Source: Pseudomonas argentinensis
GTDB lineage: Bacteria > Pseudomonadota > Gammaproteobacteria > Pseudomonadales > Pseudomonadaceae
DNA: 64,000 nucleotides
Reading direction: 5' to 3'
NCBI RefSeq assembly: GCF_001839655.2
Contig: NZ_CP056087.1
Span: 4,464,001 to 4,528,000, forward strand
In this document: positions 26,033 to 36,059 of the stretch, piece after piece
Position numbering within the stretch: the stretch's first letter is position 1
Layout: each line of letters starts with the position of its first letter
Position numbers and translations under genes: made by a program
Notes under the pieces: generated by a model
Told to the model about the DNA's origin: nothing
The model's database searches: none
Seen by the model: only the letters and a program-made list of their open reading frames with translations

Positions 26033-26674
26033 GTGACCCTGAACATAGGCGGTATCGCCATCCCCGATAGCCAACTGACCCGTGACATCACCGAGTGCGT
26101 GCGCGACACAGCGTCCCCGCTGCTTTTTCACCATTCCAGCCGAGTGTTCTATTTCGCCGCCCTAGCAGGCAAGCGCCGAGGGTTGGCGTTCGACCCCGAG
26201 ATGCTCTACTGCGGCTGTATGTTTCACGACATGGGCCTGACCCACCAGCACAGCAGTGCCTGTGAGCGTTTCGAGGTCGATGGCGCAAACGCTGCACGTG
26301 ATTTTCTGCAACAGCGCGGCATCGCCCAGCAAGACATCGACACGGTTTGGACCTCAATCGCCCTGCATACGACGCCAGGCATTCCCCAGCATATGCACCC
26401 GGTCGTTGCCCTGGTCACTGCCGGGGTGGAAATGGATGTATTAGGCCTGACCTACAGCCAGTACAGCGACTCGGAGCGACAAGCCATAACCCAGGAGCAT
26501 CCCCGCGGCGCAGCTTTCAAGGAAGAAATCATTCAAGCCTTCTACGACGGCATCAAACACAAGCCCGAAAGCACCTTCGGTAATGTCAAAGCTGATGTTT
26601 TGGCCGATAAGGATCCGCGCTTCCAGCCGGGTAACTTCTGCAGTGTTATCCGCCACTCGCAGTGGCCAAGCTAA
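26033..26674 (+). CDS. HD-domain protein, cyanamide-hydratase-like
   Basis: A 213-residue single-domain HD protein. Putative metal ligands are the histidines in LFHHSSRVFYFA, the HD pair in CMFHDMGLTH, and His in SIALHTTPGI. The overall pattern matches the bacterial HD group that includes cyanamide hydratase-like proteins, not the phosphodiesterase HD-GYP group. The start is GTG at 26033 with TGGAG upstream. It is divergent from a GlxA-type regulator that probably controls it. Substrate unproven; a small nitrile or isocyanide-like molecule is one option (inference). Confidence 0.75.
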   Translation: MTLNIGGIAIPDSQLTRDITECVRDTASPLLFHHSSRVFYFAALAGKRRGLAFDPEMLYCGCMFHDMGLTHQHSSACERFEVDGANAARDFLQQRGIAQQDIDTVWTSIALHTTPGIPQHMHPVVALVTAGVEMDVLGLTYSQYSDSERQAITQEHPRGAAFKEEIIQAFYDGIKHKPESTFGNVKADVLADKDPRFQPGNFCSVIRHSQWPS

Positions 26675-26780
26675 GCGGCAGCACTCGTTCAGACAGTGAA
26701 AGCAGCCTTTCGCAAAAAGGAAGCAGAACAAGAGAGGGTGTTGAAACGATAAACCTTGCCAGCGCTTGAGCAGCGAACCT

Positions 26781-26830
26781 GACCGTTCGCTTCTGGCCGA
26801 TTGCTGCCAGCCCTAACCGGCAGCAATCGG
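26781..26830. repeat. hairpin repeat with a 12-bp perfect stem
   Basis: CCGATTGCTGCC (26797-26808) faces GGCAGCAATCGG (26819-26830) over a ten-base loop. The left half matches 1291-1320. It lies between the HD gene and the convergent DUF1349 gene. Confidence 0.55.
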
Positions 26831-26918
26831 CGCGGGCTGACCCTGATCTCAATAAATTAATCAGCCCCCATTTTCTATGCTCGAAGGGCCACCCTGTCGG
26901 CACGGCGCTATCGCGCCA

Positions 26919-27503
26919 TCACGTCAGGTCGTGAAGGGCTTTGCTGATGGCCGGGTTAATTGCAAACTCCGAGAAGCGGACAACAAGCCCGCTTCGTTCC
27001 GGGGTACAGGCCGTGGGGCCGACTTGGTAGGTACTGGCAACCGGAAACGGGGCCAGCCGCAGCAGCGGCCAGAAGCTGCCGTCGCGGGACGCCTGGATAC
27101 GCATCGCGCCATTGGAAAGGGTGACGCGGATATAGAAGTCTTCCAGCTCCTTGAACGGCTGTGAGACCGACCAATCCGATTTTCCGTCGGTAACGACGGT
27201 GCTGAGAAACGCTTGCCCGTCGGTAAACTCCACCCCGGTCTTTACCCAACGCTTCTCGTCGATACGCACCATCAGGCCTGCCTGGTCGTACAAAGAGCGG
27301 AATTCGCCCTGAATGCGGATTGTCGCCGTGAATTCGTCGGCGGTGGCGATGCCTAAAAAGTGTCCCGTGTCGCGGGTGAACCCGTAGTGGGTCTCGCGCC
27401 AAAAATCCGTTTCTGGATCGGTTGTAATCGTCAGGTTGTGTTCCGAAACCGCTGAGGTGGCGGGACGATTCAGCCATTGGCCACGTCTAAAATCGATATT
27501 CAT
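26919..27503 (-). CDS. DUF1349 concanavalin-like protein
   Basis: A 194-residue protein with no signal peptide or membrane segment. Its features match DUF1349 (a concanavalin A-like beta-sandwich): DFWRETHYGF, SLYDQAGLMVRID, WVKTGVEF and a final GPTACTPERSGLVVRF. Family function is unknown; homologues are sometimes labelled regulators of enolase, with little support. It stands alone, convergent with the HD gene. Nothing around it suggests a pathway. Confidence 0.82.
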   Translation of the reverse strand: MNIDFRRGQWLNRPATSAVSEHNLTITTDPETDFWRETHYGFTRDTGHFLGIATADEFTATIRIQGEFRSLYDQAGLMVRIDEKRWVKTGVEFTDGQAFLSTVVTDGKSDWSVSQPFKELEDFYIRVTLSNGAMRIQASRDGSFWPLLRLAPFPVASTYQVGPTACTPERSGLVVRFSEFAINPAISKALHDLT

Positions 27504-27820
27504 ACGCAGGCTCCATGCGAGACGAGATAAGGGCGTTTATACCGGCCGCTCGAAAAGCGATCAGCAACCCCATGCAAAGTCGGCCGAACCCTGCACCTCG
27601 GTCAAGACTCGCTGCCGACATTTGCCTGGTAGGGTTTCAGACTCGAGGGACGGGGACTTCGTTTCCCCGTTCTGGACGGGAACCGGTTTAGATGCACCGC
27701 ATGGAACGGGTGCCATAGAAGGGAGCTGGCGTATTGGTTTTCTGGCTAATGGCAGCCAAAACCAAAAACCAATCCAGCTCTTTTGCGAGACGCCCATTGG
27801 CGGGCCACACAGCCAGTCAC
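27504..27820. other. 317-bp intergenic stretch between two minus-strand genes
   Basis: No gene recognised. ACGGGGA (27650-27656) faces TCCCCGT (27664-27670), a small hairpin that could end transcription of the AraC gene at 27821. TTGGTTTT near 27734 and AAAACCAA near 27764 form a second weak inverted repeat. Confidence 0.4.
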
Positions 27821-28948
27821 TCAGTGACGACGCCCGCCCACCCCATCGCTCTCATGCCGCCACTGCCTCGGGCTGACACCGAACCAGCGGCGGAAGGCGC
27901 GGGAGAAGGCGCTGACTTCCGAGTAGCCAAGCAGCGGCGCCAGGTTGGAGATGGGCAGCTGGTGCTGGCGCAGGTAGTGGGTGGCGAGTTCGCAACGCAC
28001 TTTGTCGACCATCGCGGAGAAGGTAAGCCCCTGGTCGCGCAGGCGGCGCTGCAGTGACCAACTGCTCATGCCCAGTTGTTCGGCCGCCAGTTCCAGCACC
28101 GGCTCGCCCATCAGCAATTGCTGGCGAATCTGCTCGCGCACGTCGTCGGCCAGGTCCCGCTCACCGCGCCCGCTCAGGTTGCTGAGTTGGCTGAGCGAGT
28201 CCTGCATCACCAGCAGCAGGATGGGGTCGCTCTGCGGCATGGCGCGATCCAGGCCGCGTTTGGGGATGACCAGGGAGTTGAACGGCTGCTCGAAGTACAC
28301 CGGCGCATCGAAGACTTTGCAGTGCTCGTGCCAGTGCTCCGGGCGCGGATGCTCGAAGTGCACCGCGCGTGGCGCCCACTGCGGGCCGAGCACGTGGCGC
28401 ACCAGGTTGAGGGCCATACCCAGGGTCAACTCGGCATCCTGACGGCGACACAGAATCGCGCCGTGGCGCACCTGGTAGTCGAAGCGGTAGCACTCGCCCT
28501 CGTCCACCAGGCGGATCAGGCTGTTGCGCTGGTGCAGCGGAAAGGCGCGGGCGAAGTTGATCAGAGCCTGCTCGACGGTGGCCGAGCACAGGCCGATATA
28601 GCCGAGCAGCCCCAAGGCTTGCGGTTTGAATTGCTGACCGTAGTACAGGCCGAAGTTGTCGCAGCCGGACTGGCGCGACGCCTCCTCCAGCACCTGGCAG
28701 TAATTGGGCAAGGCCAGGCTCAAGGTGGGGTGGCGCAGGGATTCGGGGTCGATACCGGAAACGCCGAGGATACGATCCGGATCGCCGCCGTGCTTTTCGA
28801 TAAAGCCGCACAAGCCGCTGGCCGCAGCGGCCAGCACACCTGTATTGGTTGGCCCGCCGGCCATGAAGGACAAACCGGCGGACAGGTCAGGCTGGACAAG
28901 AACCGAGCTCATGGCGCCTCCTTGGTGACAATTTATGTCTGAAAGCAA
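27821..28948 (-). CDS. AraC-family regulator divergent from the ethanolamine operon
   Basis: A 375-residue AraC protein of the class with an arabinose-binding-like N-terminal domain of about 200 residues (FGLYYGQQFKPQALGLLGYI). The C-terminal DNA-binding part contains LAAEQLGMSSWSLQRRLRDQ and the second motif ISNLAPLLGYSEVSAFSRAF, then SPRQWRHE. It is divergent from the aldehyde dehydrogenase, permease and eutBC genes, so it is the obvious candidate regulator of ethanolamine use. The P. aeruginosa counterpart operon is controlled by a sigma-54 enhancer-binding protein, which this gene is not. A perfect 8-6-8 inverted repeat (29117-29138) lies in the shared upstream region. Confidence 0.85.
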   Translation of the reverse strand: MLSDINCHQGGAMSSVLVQPDLSAGLSFMAGGPTNTGVLAAAASGLCGFIEKHGGDPDRILGVSGIDPESLRHPTLSLALPNYCQVLEEASRQSGCDNFGLYYGQQFKPQALGLLGYIGLCSATVEQALINFARAFPLHQRNSLIRLVDEGECYRFDYQVRHGAILCRRQDAELTLGMALNLVRHVLGPQWAPRAVHFEHPRPEHWHEHCKVFDAPVYFEQPFNSLVIPKRGLDRAMPQSDPILLLVMQDSLSQLSNLSGRGERDLADDVREQIRQQLLMGEPVLELAAEQLGMSSWSLQRRLRDQGLTFSAMVDKVRCELATHYLRQHQLPISNLAPLLGYSEVSAFSRAFRRWFGVSPRQWRHESDGVGGRRH

Positions 28949-29259
28949 GAACTACGCCGTCATTGAACGAGCCGCCAAGACCCCCTTCCCTGCGGAGATC
29001 TGCGCCGTAGCGTCCTTTCGAACCTCTTTGCAAAAGCCCCGAAACGGGTCATTCGGAAACACCCGCACCGAAACAGAGCAGCGGCAGTTGACCCAGCGCG
29101 ACAAGCTTCGAGCCGCTCTGCAAATTTGACTTTGCAGAACAGCCAGCCTCGCCTAGCGTCAAGTCGGCCCCATGAATTCGTCTCATAGTTCAACGCGAGC
29201 CCCGGTCGTGCTCGCGACCCGCCCTGAAAACTACAAGAACTCGCAATGGGAGAACGTCA
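28949..29259. promoter_or_regulatory. divergent control region of the ethanolamine operon
   Basis: About 310 bp between the AraC and aldehyde dehydrogenase starts. TCTGCAAA (29117-29124) and TTTGCAGA (29131-29138) form a perfect inverted repeat with a six-base spacer. A second TTTGCA lies near 29027. I found no convincing sigma-54 -24/-12 element. Confidence 0.5.
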
Positions 29260-30780
<1,521 letters not shown>

Positions 30781-30819
30781 TCTGCCGATTTGCCCTAGAC
30801 AGCCAACCCTTAAAGCGGC

Positions 30820-30840
30820 GCCCGCCACCCCGTGGCGGGC
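30820..30840 (+). terminator. hairpin between aldehyde dehydrogenase and permease genes
   Basis: GCCCGCCAC-CCC-GTGGCGGGC is a 9-bp perfect stem without a T-run. It may cause partial termination or protect the upstream mRNA 3-prime end. Confidence 0.45.
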
Positions 30841-30856
30841 ATGAAGGAGTCCCAAC

Positions 30857-32302
30857 ATGTCCAAAGAGACAATCGCCACACCCTCGCAAGGCGGTGTGGA
30901 AACCGAAGCGGTCAGCGCCGAGTACTTTGCCAACCGGCAATTGAAGCAGGGCGCCGCCGGCTGGATCCTGTTGATCGGCCTCGGTGTGGCCTACGTGATT
31001 TCCGGCGACTACGCCGGCTGGAACTTCGGCCTGGCCCAGGGCGGCTGGGGCGGCATGTTCATCGCCACGCTGCTGATGGCGACCATGTACCTGTGCATGT
31101 GTTTCTCGCTGGCCGAGCTGTCGTCGATGATCCCCACCGCGGGTGGCGGCTACGGTTTCACCCGCACCGCGTTCGGCCCCTGGGGCGGCTTCCTGACCGG
31201 CACGGCGATCCTGATCGAATACGCCATTGCGCCGGCGGCCATCGCCTGCTTTATCGGCGCCTACTGCGAGTCGCTGTTCGGCATCGGCGGCTGGATCATC
31301 TACCTGGTGTTCTACGTGGTGTTCATCGGCATCCACATCCTCGGTGCCGGTGAAGCGCTGAAGCTGATGTTCGCCATCACCGCCGTGGCGGCCATCGCCC
31401 TGGGCCTGTACATCGTCGCCATGGCACCGCACTTCCAGGTCGCCAACCTGTTCGACATCCCGGCGACCGATGCCAATGGCGCCAGCAGCTTCCTGCCGTT
31501 CGGCTACCTGGGCATCTGGGCTGCCCTGCCCTACGGCATCTGGTTCTTCCTGGCGGTCGAAGGCGTGCCGCTGGCCGCCGAAGAAACCAAGGATCCCAAG
31601 CGCGACCTGCCACGTGGCCTGATCGGCGCCGTGCTGGTGCTGCTGGTGTTTGCCGGGCTGATCCTGCTGGTCGGCCCGGGTGCTGCCGGCGCCCAGTCGC
31701 TGGTGGCTTCGGGCAACCCGCTGGTCGAATCGCTGGTCAAGGTCTACGGCGGTTCAACCTGGATGAGCCAGTTCGTCAACCTGGTCGGCCTGGCGGGTCT
31801 GATCGCCAGCTTCTTCTCGATCATCTACGCCTACTCGCGGCAGATCTTCGCCCTGTCTCGCGCCGGCTACCTGCCACGCAGCCTGTCGCTGACCAACCGC
31901 AACAAGGCGCCGGTGATGGCGCTGATCGTACCGGGCATCATCGGCTTCGGCTTGTCGCTGACCGGCCAAGGCGACCTGCTGATTCTGGTCGCGGTATTCG
32001 GGGCCACAGTGTCCTATGTGCTGATGATGGCGGCGCACATCACCCTGCGCAGCCGTCGCCCTGACATGCCACGCCCCTATCGCACCCCTGGTGGCGTGCT
32101 GACGTCGTCGGTGGCGCTGGTGCTGGCAGCGGTGGCGCTGGTGGCCTGCTTCCTGGTCGACCTGCGCGTCGTGATCGGCGCCGCCATCATCTACGCTCTA
32201 TTCATTGCCTACTTCGCCTTGTATAGCCGTCACCACCTGGTGTCCGGCACACCGGAGGAAGAGTTCGCCGCCATCCAGGCCGCCGAACGCTCCCTGCGCT
32301 GA
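30857..32302 (+). CDS. eat: ethanolamine permease (APC superfamily)
   Basis: A 481-residue inner-membrane transporter with about twelve hydrophobic segments. Early family marks are LKQGAAGWILLIGLGVAYVI and SGDYAGWNFGLAQGGWGGMF. Typical APC residues follow in AELSSMIPTAGGGYGFTRTA. The sequence fits the Eat family of pseudomonads, which imports ethanolamine by a secondary mechanism. AAGGAG at 30843-30848 serves ATG 30857. It lies between the aldehyde dehydrogenase and eutB, and a 155-bp MITE-like element separates it from eutB. Confidence 0.9.
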   Translation: MSKETIATPSQGGVETEAVSAEYFANRQLKQGAAGWILLIGLGVAYVISGDYAGWNFGLAQGGWGGMFIATLLMATMYLCMCFSLAELSSMIPTAGGGYGFTRTAFGPWGGFLTGTAILIEYAIAPAAIACFIGAYCESLFGIGGWIIYLVFYVVFIGIHILGAGEALKLMFAITAVAAIALGLYIVAMAPHFQVANLFDIPATDANGASSFLPFGYLGIWAALPYGIWFFLAVEGVPLAAEETKDPKRDLPRGLIGAVLVLLVFAGLILLVGPGAAGAQSLVASGNPLVESLVKVYGGSTWMSQFVNLVGLAGLIASFFSIIYAYSRQIFALSRAGYLPRSLSLTNRNKAPVMALIVPGIIGFGLSLTGQGDLLILVAVFGATVSYVLMMAAHITLRSRRPDMPRPYRTPGGVLTSSVALVLAAVALVACFLVDLRVVIGAAIIYALFIAYFALYSRHHLVSGTPEEEFAAIQAAERSLR

Positions 32303-32339
32303 TTGGCCCGGCTGGCCGCTCCGGCGGCCACGACAATGA

Positions 32340-32494
32340 GGACACGTCTAAAAACCTAGGCGAGGCAGTCAGCGTAAGGCGAAACAGGCAAGGAAGCGGA
32401 GTGTACCTTTGTACATGAGCATTCCGATCGGACTCGCGCACGAGCCTGTTTTCAACGCAGCGATGACAACCCAGGTAGTTTTTTAGAGGTGTCC
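32340..32494. mobile_element. 155-bp palindromic MITE-like element between eat and eutB
   Basis: The ends are imperfect inverted repeats: GGACACGTCTAAAAACCTAG (from 32340) against CCAGGTAGTTTTTTAG followed by AGGTGTCC (to 32494). The interior is also semi-palindromic around AGCGGAGTGTAC and GTACATGAGCAT, and this core recurs in the element at 44294-44435. It ends 12 bp before the eutB start, just before its ribosome site. No coding capacity. Confidence 0.65.
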
Positions 32495-32506
32495 GGGAGA
32501 AATGAT

Positions 32507-33901
32507 ATGGCTAGCTTCACCCATACCATCGGCAACATGACCTGGCGCTTCGACAGCCTGCGCGAACTGATGGCCAAGGCCAGCCCGGCGCGCTCCGGCG
32601 ACTACCTGGCCGAAGTGGCTGCGCAGAGCGATGCCGAACGTGCTGCGGCGCAGATGGCCCTGGCCGATGTGCCGCTCAAGCATTTCCTGCAGGAGGCGGT
32701 CATCCCCTATGAACAGGACGAGGTCACCCGGCTGATCGTCGATACCCACGATGCCGAGGCCTTCGCGCCGGTCAGCCACCTGACCGTGGGCGGCCTGCGT
32801 GACTGGCTGCTCGGCGACGCCGCCGACGAAACCAGCCTGAACGCCCTGGCACCGGGGCTGACCCCGGAAATGGCCGCGGCGGTATCGAAGATCATGCGCG
32901 TGCAGGATCTGGTGCTGGTCGCCCAGAAGACCCGTGTGGTGACCCAGTTTCGCAACACCATGGGCCTGCGCGGGCGGATGTCCACGCGCCTGCAGCCCAA
33001 CCACCCCACCGACGACCCGGCAGGCATCGCCGCCAGCATTCTCGACGGCCTGCTCTACGGTAACGGTGATGCGATGATCGGCATCAACCCGGCCACCGAC
33101 AGCGCCAGCTCGATTCGCGCGCTGGTGGACATGCTCGATGCGATCATCCAGCGCTACGAAATTCCCACCCAGTCCTGCGTGCTGACCCACGTCACCAGCT
33201 CCATCGCCGCCATCGAACGCGGTGCGCCGCTGGACCTGGTGTTCCAGTCGATCGCCGGCACCGAGGCGGCCAACGCCAGTTTCGGCGTGACCCTCAAGGT
33301 ACTGCAGGAAGGCTACGAAGCCGGCCTGAGCCTCAAGCGCGGCACCCTGGGCAACAACCTGATGTACTTCGAAACCGGCCAGGGCAGCGCGCTGTCGGCC
33401 AACGCCAATCATGGCGTCGACCAGCAGACCTGCGAAACCCGCGCCTACGCGGTGGCCCGGCACTACAATCCGTTTCTGGTCAACACCGTGGTCGGCTTTA
33501 TCGGCCCCGAGTACCTGTACAACGGCAAGCAGATCATCCGTGCCGGCCTGGAGGATCACTTCTGCGGCAAGCTGCTCGGCGTGCCCATGGGTTGCGACAT
33601 CTGCTACACCAACCACGCCGAAGCCGACCAGGACGACATGGACACCCTGCTGACCCTGCTCGGCACCGCCGGCATCAACTTCATCATGGGCATTCCCGGC
33701 TCCGACGACGTGATGCTCAACTACCAGACCACCTCGTTCCATGATGCCCTGTACGCCCGCAAGGTGCTCGGCCTACATGCGGCGCCAGAGTTCGAGGCCT
33801 GGCTGGCACGCATGGGCATCTTCCAGCAACAGGGCGGCCGCCTGAGCATGGGCAATGAGCTGCCGCCGGCATTTCGCCAGGCCCTGGCGCAACTGGCTTG
33901 A
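32507..33901 (+). CDS. eutB: ethanolamine ammonia-lyase large subunit
   Basis: The 464-residue catalytic subunit of adenosylcobalamin-dependent ethanolamine ammonia-lyase, which splits ethanolamine into acetaldehyde and ammonia. Characteristic blocks are FRNTMGLRGRMSTRLQPNHP, YGNGDAMIGINPATD and LEDHFCGKLLGVPMGCDICY. ATG 32507 is chosen because GGGAGA precedes it by six bases; a GTG frame from 32489 would start inside the MITE-like element. Length equals the usual pseudomonad EutB. Microcompartment shell genes are absent, so the reaction runs free in the cytosol. EutC follows after 9 bp. Confidence 0.95.
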   Translation: MASFTHTIGNMTWRFDSLRELMAKASPARSGDYLAEVAAQSDAERAAAQMALADVPLKHFLQEAVIPYEQDEVTRLIVDTHDAEAFAPVSHLTVGGLRDWLLGDAADETSLNALAPGLTPEMAAAVSKIMRVQDLVLVAQKTRVVTQFRNTMGLRGRMSTRLQPNHPTDDPAGIAASILDGLLYGNGDAMIGINPATDSASSIRALVDMLDAIIQRYEIPTQSCVLTHVTSSIAAIERGAPLDLVFQSIAGTEAANASFGVTLKVLQEGYEAGLSLKRGTLGNNLMYFETGQGSALSANANHGVDQQTCETRAYAVARHYNPFLVNTVVGFIGPEYLYNGKQIIRAGLEDHFCGKLLGVPMGCDICYTNHAEADQDDMDTLLTLLGTAGINFIMGIPGSDDVMLNYQTTSFHDALYARKVLGLHAAPEFEAWLARMGIFQQQGGRLSMGNELPPAFRQALAQLA

Positions 33902-33910
33902 GAGGTCGCC

Positions 33911-34720
33911 ATGTCCGATAAGTCCCCCGCTACGCCCAACCCCTGGCAGCAGCTGCGCCAGCTGACCCCGGCCCGTATCGCCCTGGGCCGCGCCGGCACC
34001 AGCCTGCCGACCGCCGCCCAGCTGGATTTCCAGTTCGCCCACGCCCAGGCGCGCGACGCCGTGCACCTGCCCTTCGACCACGCAGGCCTGGGCGACGAGC
34101 TGCGGGGGCGCGGCCTCGATACGCTGCTGGTGCAAAGTGCCGCGGCGGATCGGCATATCTATCTGCAGCGCCCGGACCTGGGCCGGCGCCTGAACGAAGA
34201 GTCCGCCACCGTCCTGGACGACTACACGAAGGAAAAAGGCCGTGGCTACGACCTGGCCATCGTCATTGCCGATGGTCTGTCGTCCCTGGCCGTGCGCCGC
34301 CACAGCCTGCCGTTTCTGGAAAGGCTGCTGGAACAGGTTGGCGAAGAAGGCTGGAAACTGGCGCCCATCACCCTGGTCGAACAGGGCCGAGTGGCGGTGG
34401 CCGATGAGATAGGCGAAAGGCTGGGCGCGAAGATGACGGTGATCCTGATCGGCGAACGCCCCGGCCTCAGCTCGCCGGACAGCCTGGGGCTGTATTTCAC
34501 CTACGCGCCACGGGTCGGCCTCAACGACGCCTACCGCAACTGCATCTCCAATGTGCGGCTGGAGGGCCTGAGCTACGGCATGGCGACCTTTCGCCTGATG
34601 TACCTGATGCGCGAGGCCTGTCGCCGCCAGCTGTCGGGCGTCGAGCTGAAAGACGAAGCCGAAGTGCCGACGCTGGAAGGTGAAGGGCCGGGGAATTTTT
34701 TGCTGCCGGACCAGCGTTGA
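33911..34720 (+). CDS. eutC: ethanolamine ammonia-lyase small subunit
   Basis: The 269-residue small subunit that with EutB forms the cobalamin-binding enzyme. Family blocks include [16 protein letters not shown] near the N-terminus, [20 protein letters not shown] ([13 protein letters not shown]) and [20 protein letters not shown]. It begins 9 bp after the eutB stop with GAGAGG before ATG 33911. It is the last gene of the operon; an 11-bp inverted repeat starts on its stop codon. No reactivating factor eutA is present in the window. Confidence 0.95.
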   Translation: MSDKSPATPNPWQQLRQLTPARIALGRAGTSLPTAAQLDFQFAHAQARDAVHLPFDHAGLGDELRGRGLDTLLVQSAAADRHIYLQRPDLGRRLNEESATVLDDYTKEKGRGYDLAIVIADGLSSLAVRRHSLPFLERLLEQVGEEGWKLAPITLVEQGRVAVADEIGERLGAKMTVILIGERPGLSSPDSLGLYFTYAPRVGLNDAYRNCISNVRLEGLSYGMATFRLMYLMREACRRQLSGVELKDEAEVPTLEGEGPGNFLLPDQR

Positions 34721-34759
34721 AGCTGGCGTGGGCGATGCGTTATCCGCACACGCCAGCTT
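34720..34759 (+). terminator. inverted repeat after eutC
   Basis: AAGCTGGCGTG (34720-34730) and CACGCCAGCTT (34749-34759) form a perfect 11-bp stem with an 18-base loop overlapping the eutC stop. There is no T-run, so it is a weak or Rho-assisted terminator. Confidence 0.5.
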
Positions 34760-34781
34760 ACGAGCCGACTCTCAACCCCCT

Positions 34782-34838
34782 CGCGGCTAAAGCCGCTCCC
34801 ACGGTTGACGCCGGTTGTAGGAGGGGCTTTAGCCGCGA
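34782..34838. repeat. pseudomonad REP pair (REPIN-like)
   Basis: CGCGGCTAAAGCCGCTCCCA (from 34782) and the inverted GGAGGGGCTTTAGCCGCG (to about 34837) are opposed REP sequences of the kind found between Pseudomonas genes, often mobilised by RAYT transposases. Confidence 0.75.
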
Positions 34839-34959
34839 TCTTTATCGATTTTTCGACCGATCAACATGCCGTGATGCGAAACCAGGCTGGTAATGGGTTG
34901 CACCTACACGGCCCGCTTATTCTCGGCCCGGAAAACTAAATGCGGCCATTTCGCAGTAC

Positions 34960-35027
34960 TTGTGGGAACGGGCGGGGACGCCTAGTCCATGCCCGTGATC
35001 TTTCGCGGGCATGGCCCGCTCCCACAA
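34960..35027. repeat. second REP-type palindrome (GTGGGAACGGGC family)
   Basis: TTGTGGGA and TCCCACAA bound a 68-bp element containing AGTCCATGCCCGTGAT. A near copy is at 54958-55020. Both lie between genes. Confidence 0.65.
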
Positions 35028-35070
35028 GAGTGAGCCAGTGCCTGCTCTTCCACTAGGCAGCCGCGAATGC

Positions 35071-36006
35071 TCAGCGCGCCTCGATACGAAACCCCAGCCT
35101 TGGGAAGTGCACATGCACGACGCCGGCGCGGGAATCTTCGCGGCGCAGGATCAGTTCCTCGGCACCGGCGAACAGCAGCTCCCCTTCCACGGCCTCCACG
35201 CCGTAGTCGATCGCCGAGATGGCGACGGCCTGGCCGCTGACAAAACCATTGGGATCCGTGAACGCCTCCTCCGGCAGCGGCGCAGGCGTGGCCGCGCGCG
35301 CCACCTCGATTGCAGCTTCACCACTCATCTCGTCGGACTTGCCATGCCCGAACGCCAGCACCCGATCCAGCCAGGCGACCACCGCCGGGTAGCCATCGAC
35401 CAGCGGTGAGGTCACCGGAGTTGCACGCAGGAACCACAAGGGGTGCGCCATGGCGATATCGGCCAGGCTCGGCTCGCCGAACAGGAACTGGCCGCCGCTG
35501 GCCTCCAGCTGTGCCTGCAACCGTGCCATGAACCCGGGCCACTGGTGCTTGGCCTGCTCGGCCGGCATCCGGGTGGCCTGGCCGCCCGAGAACAGCTTGC
35601 TGCGGTCGGCGATAAAGGTCTGCAGGAACTCCGGTGGCGCCTTGGCGAACCGTACGGCGATGGACTCGGGCTGAAACACCAGGCTCACCGCATGCTGGAA
35701 CACCACCGAGTCGGCCCATTGGGCGAAGGTGGCGATGGCGAATGCCTGGGCGCCGGGCAGCAATGCCGGCTGCGGCTGATGGGCCTCCAGGCGACGGGCA
35801 ATCAGGGCGGTATCGCAGTATATGTCGGCGCCGATCTGCAGCACCGGTGTCTTGCGGTAGCCACCGGTCAGGGCGGTGAGGTCCGGCTTGGGCATCACCG
35901 GCGGAATCTGCACCGAATGCCAGGCGAGGTTCTTGAAGCCCAGCAGCAGGCGGGCCTTCTCGGCGAAGGGCGAGGTGGGATAATGGTGCAGGATCAGCTC
36001 AGACAT
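35071..36006 (-). CDS. glutathione S-transferase-like protein
   Basis: A 311-residue protein. The N-terminal thioredoxin-like domain is clear: LILHHYPTSPFAEKARLLLG, then GYRKTPVLQIGADIYCDTAL. The helical domain contains FGEPSLADIAMAHPLWFLRA. It is about 90 residues longer than a standard GST, with an added C-terminal segment rich in beta-type residues (GEAAIEVARAATPAPLP onward). The N-terminal serine-proline may replace a catalytic cysteine. Function is probably thiol-dependent detoxification. It stands alone on the minus strand after two REP elements. Confidence 0.8.
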   Translation of the reverse strand: MSELILHHYPTSPFAEKARLLLGFKNLAWHSVQIPPVMPKPDLTALTGGYRKTPVLQIGADIYCDTALIARRLEAHQPQPALLPGAQAFAIATFAQWADSVVFQHAVSLVFQPESIAVRFAKAPPEFLQTFIADRSKLFSGGQATRMPAEQAKHQWPGFMARLQAQLEASGGQFLFGEPSLADIAMAHPLWFLRATPVTSPLVDGYPAVVAWLDRVLAFGHGKSDEMSGEAAIEVARAATPAPLPEEAFTDPNGFVSGQAVAISAIDYGVEAVEGELLFAGAEELILRREDSRAGVVHVHFPRLGFRIEAR

Positions 36007-36059
36007 GGAAGCCTCCGGGAACGGATGAGTACCCAGCTTAACTCAGCTTCCTGATGGCG

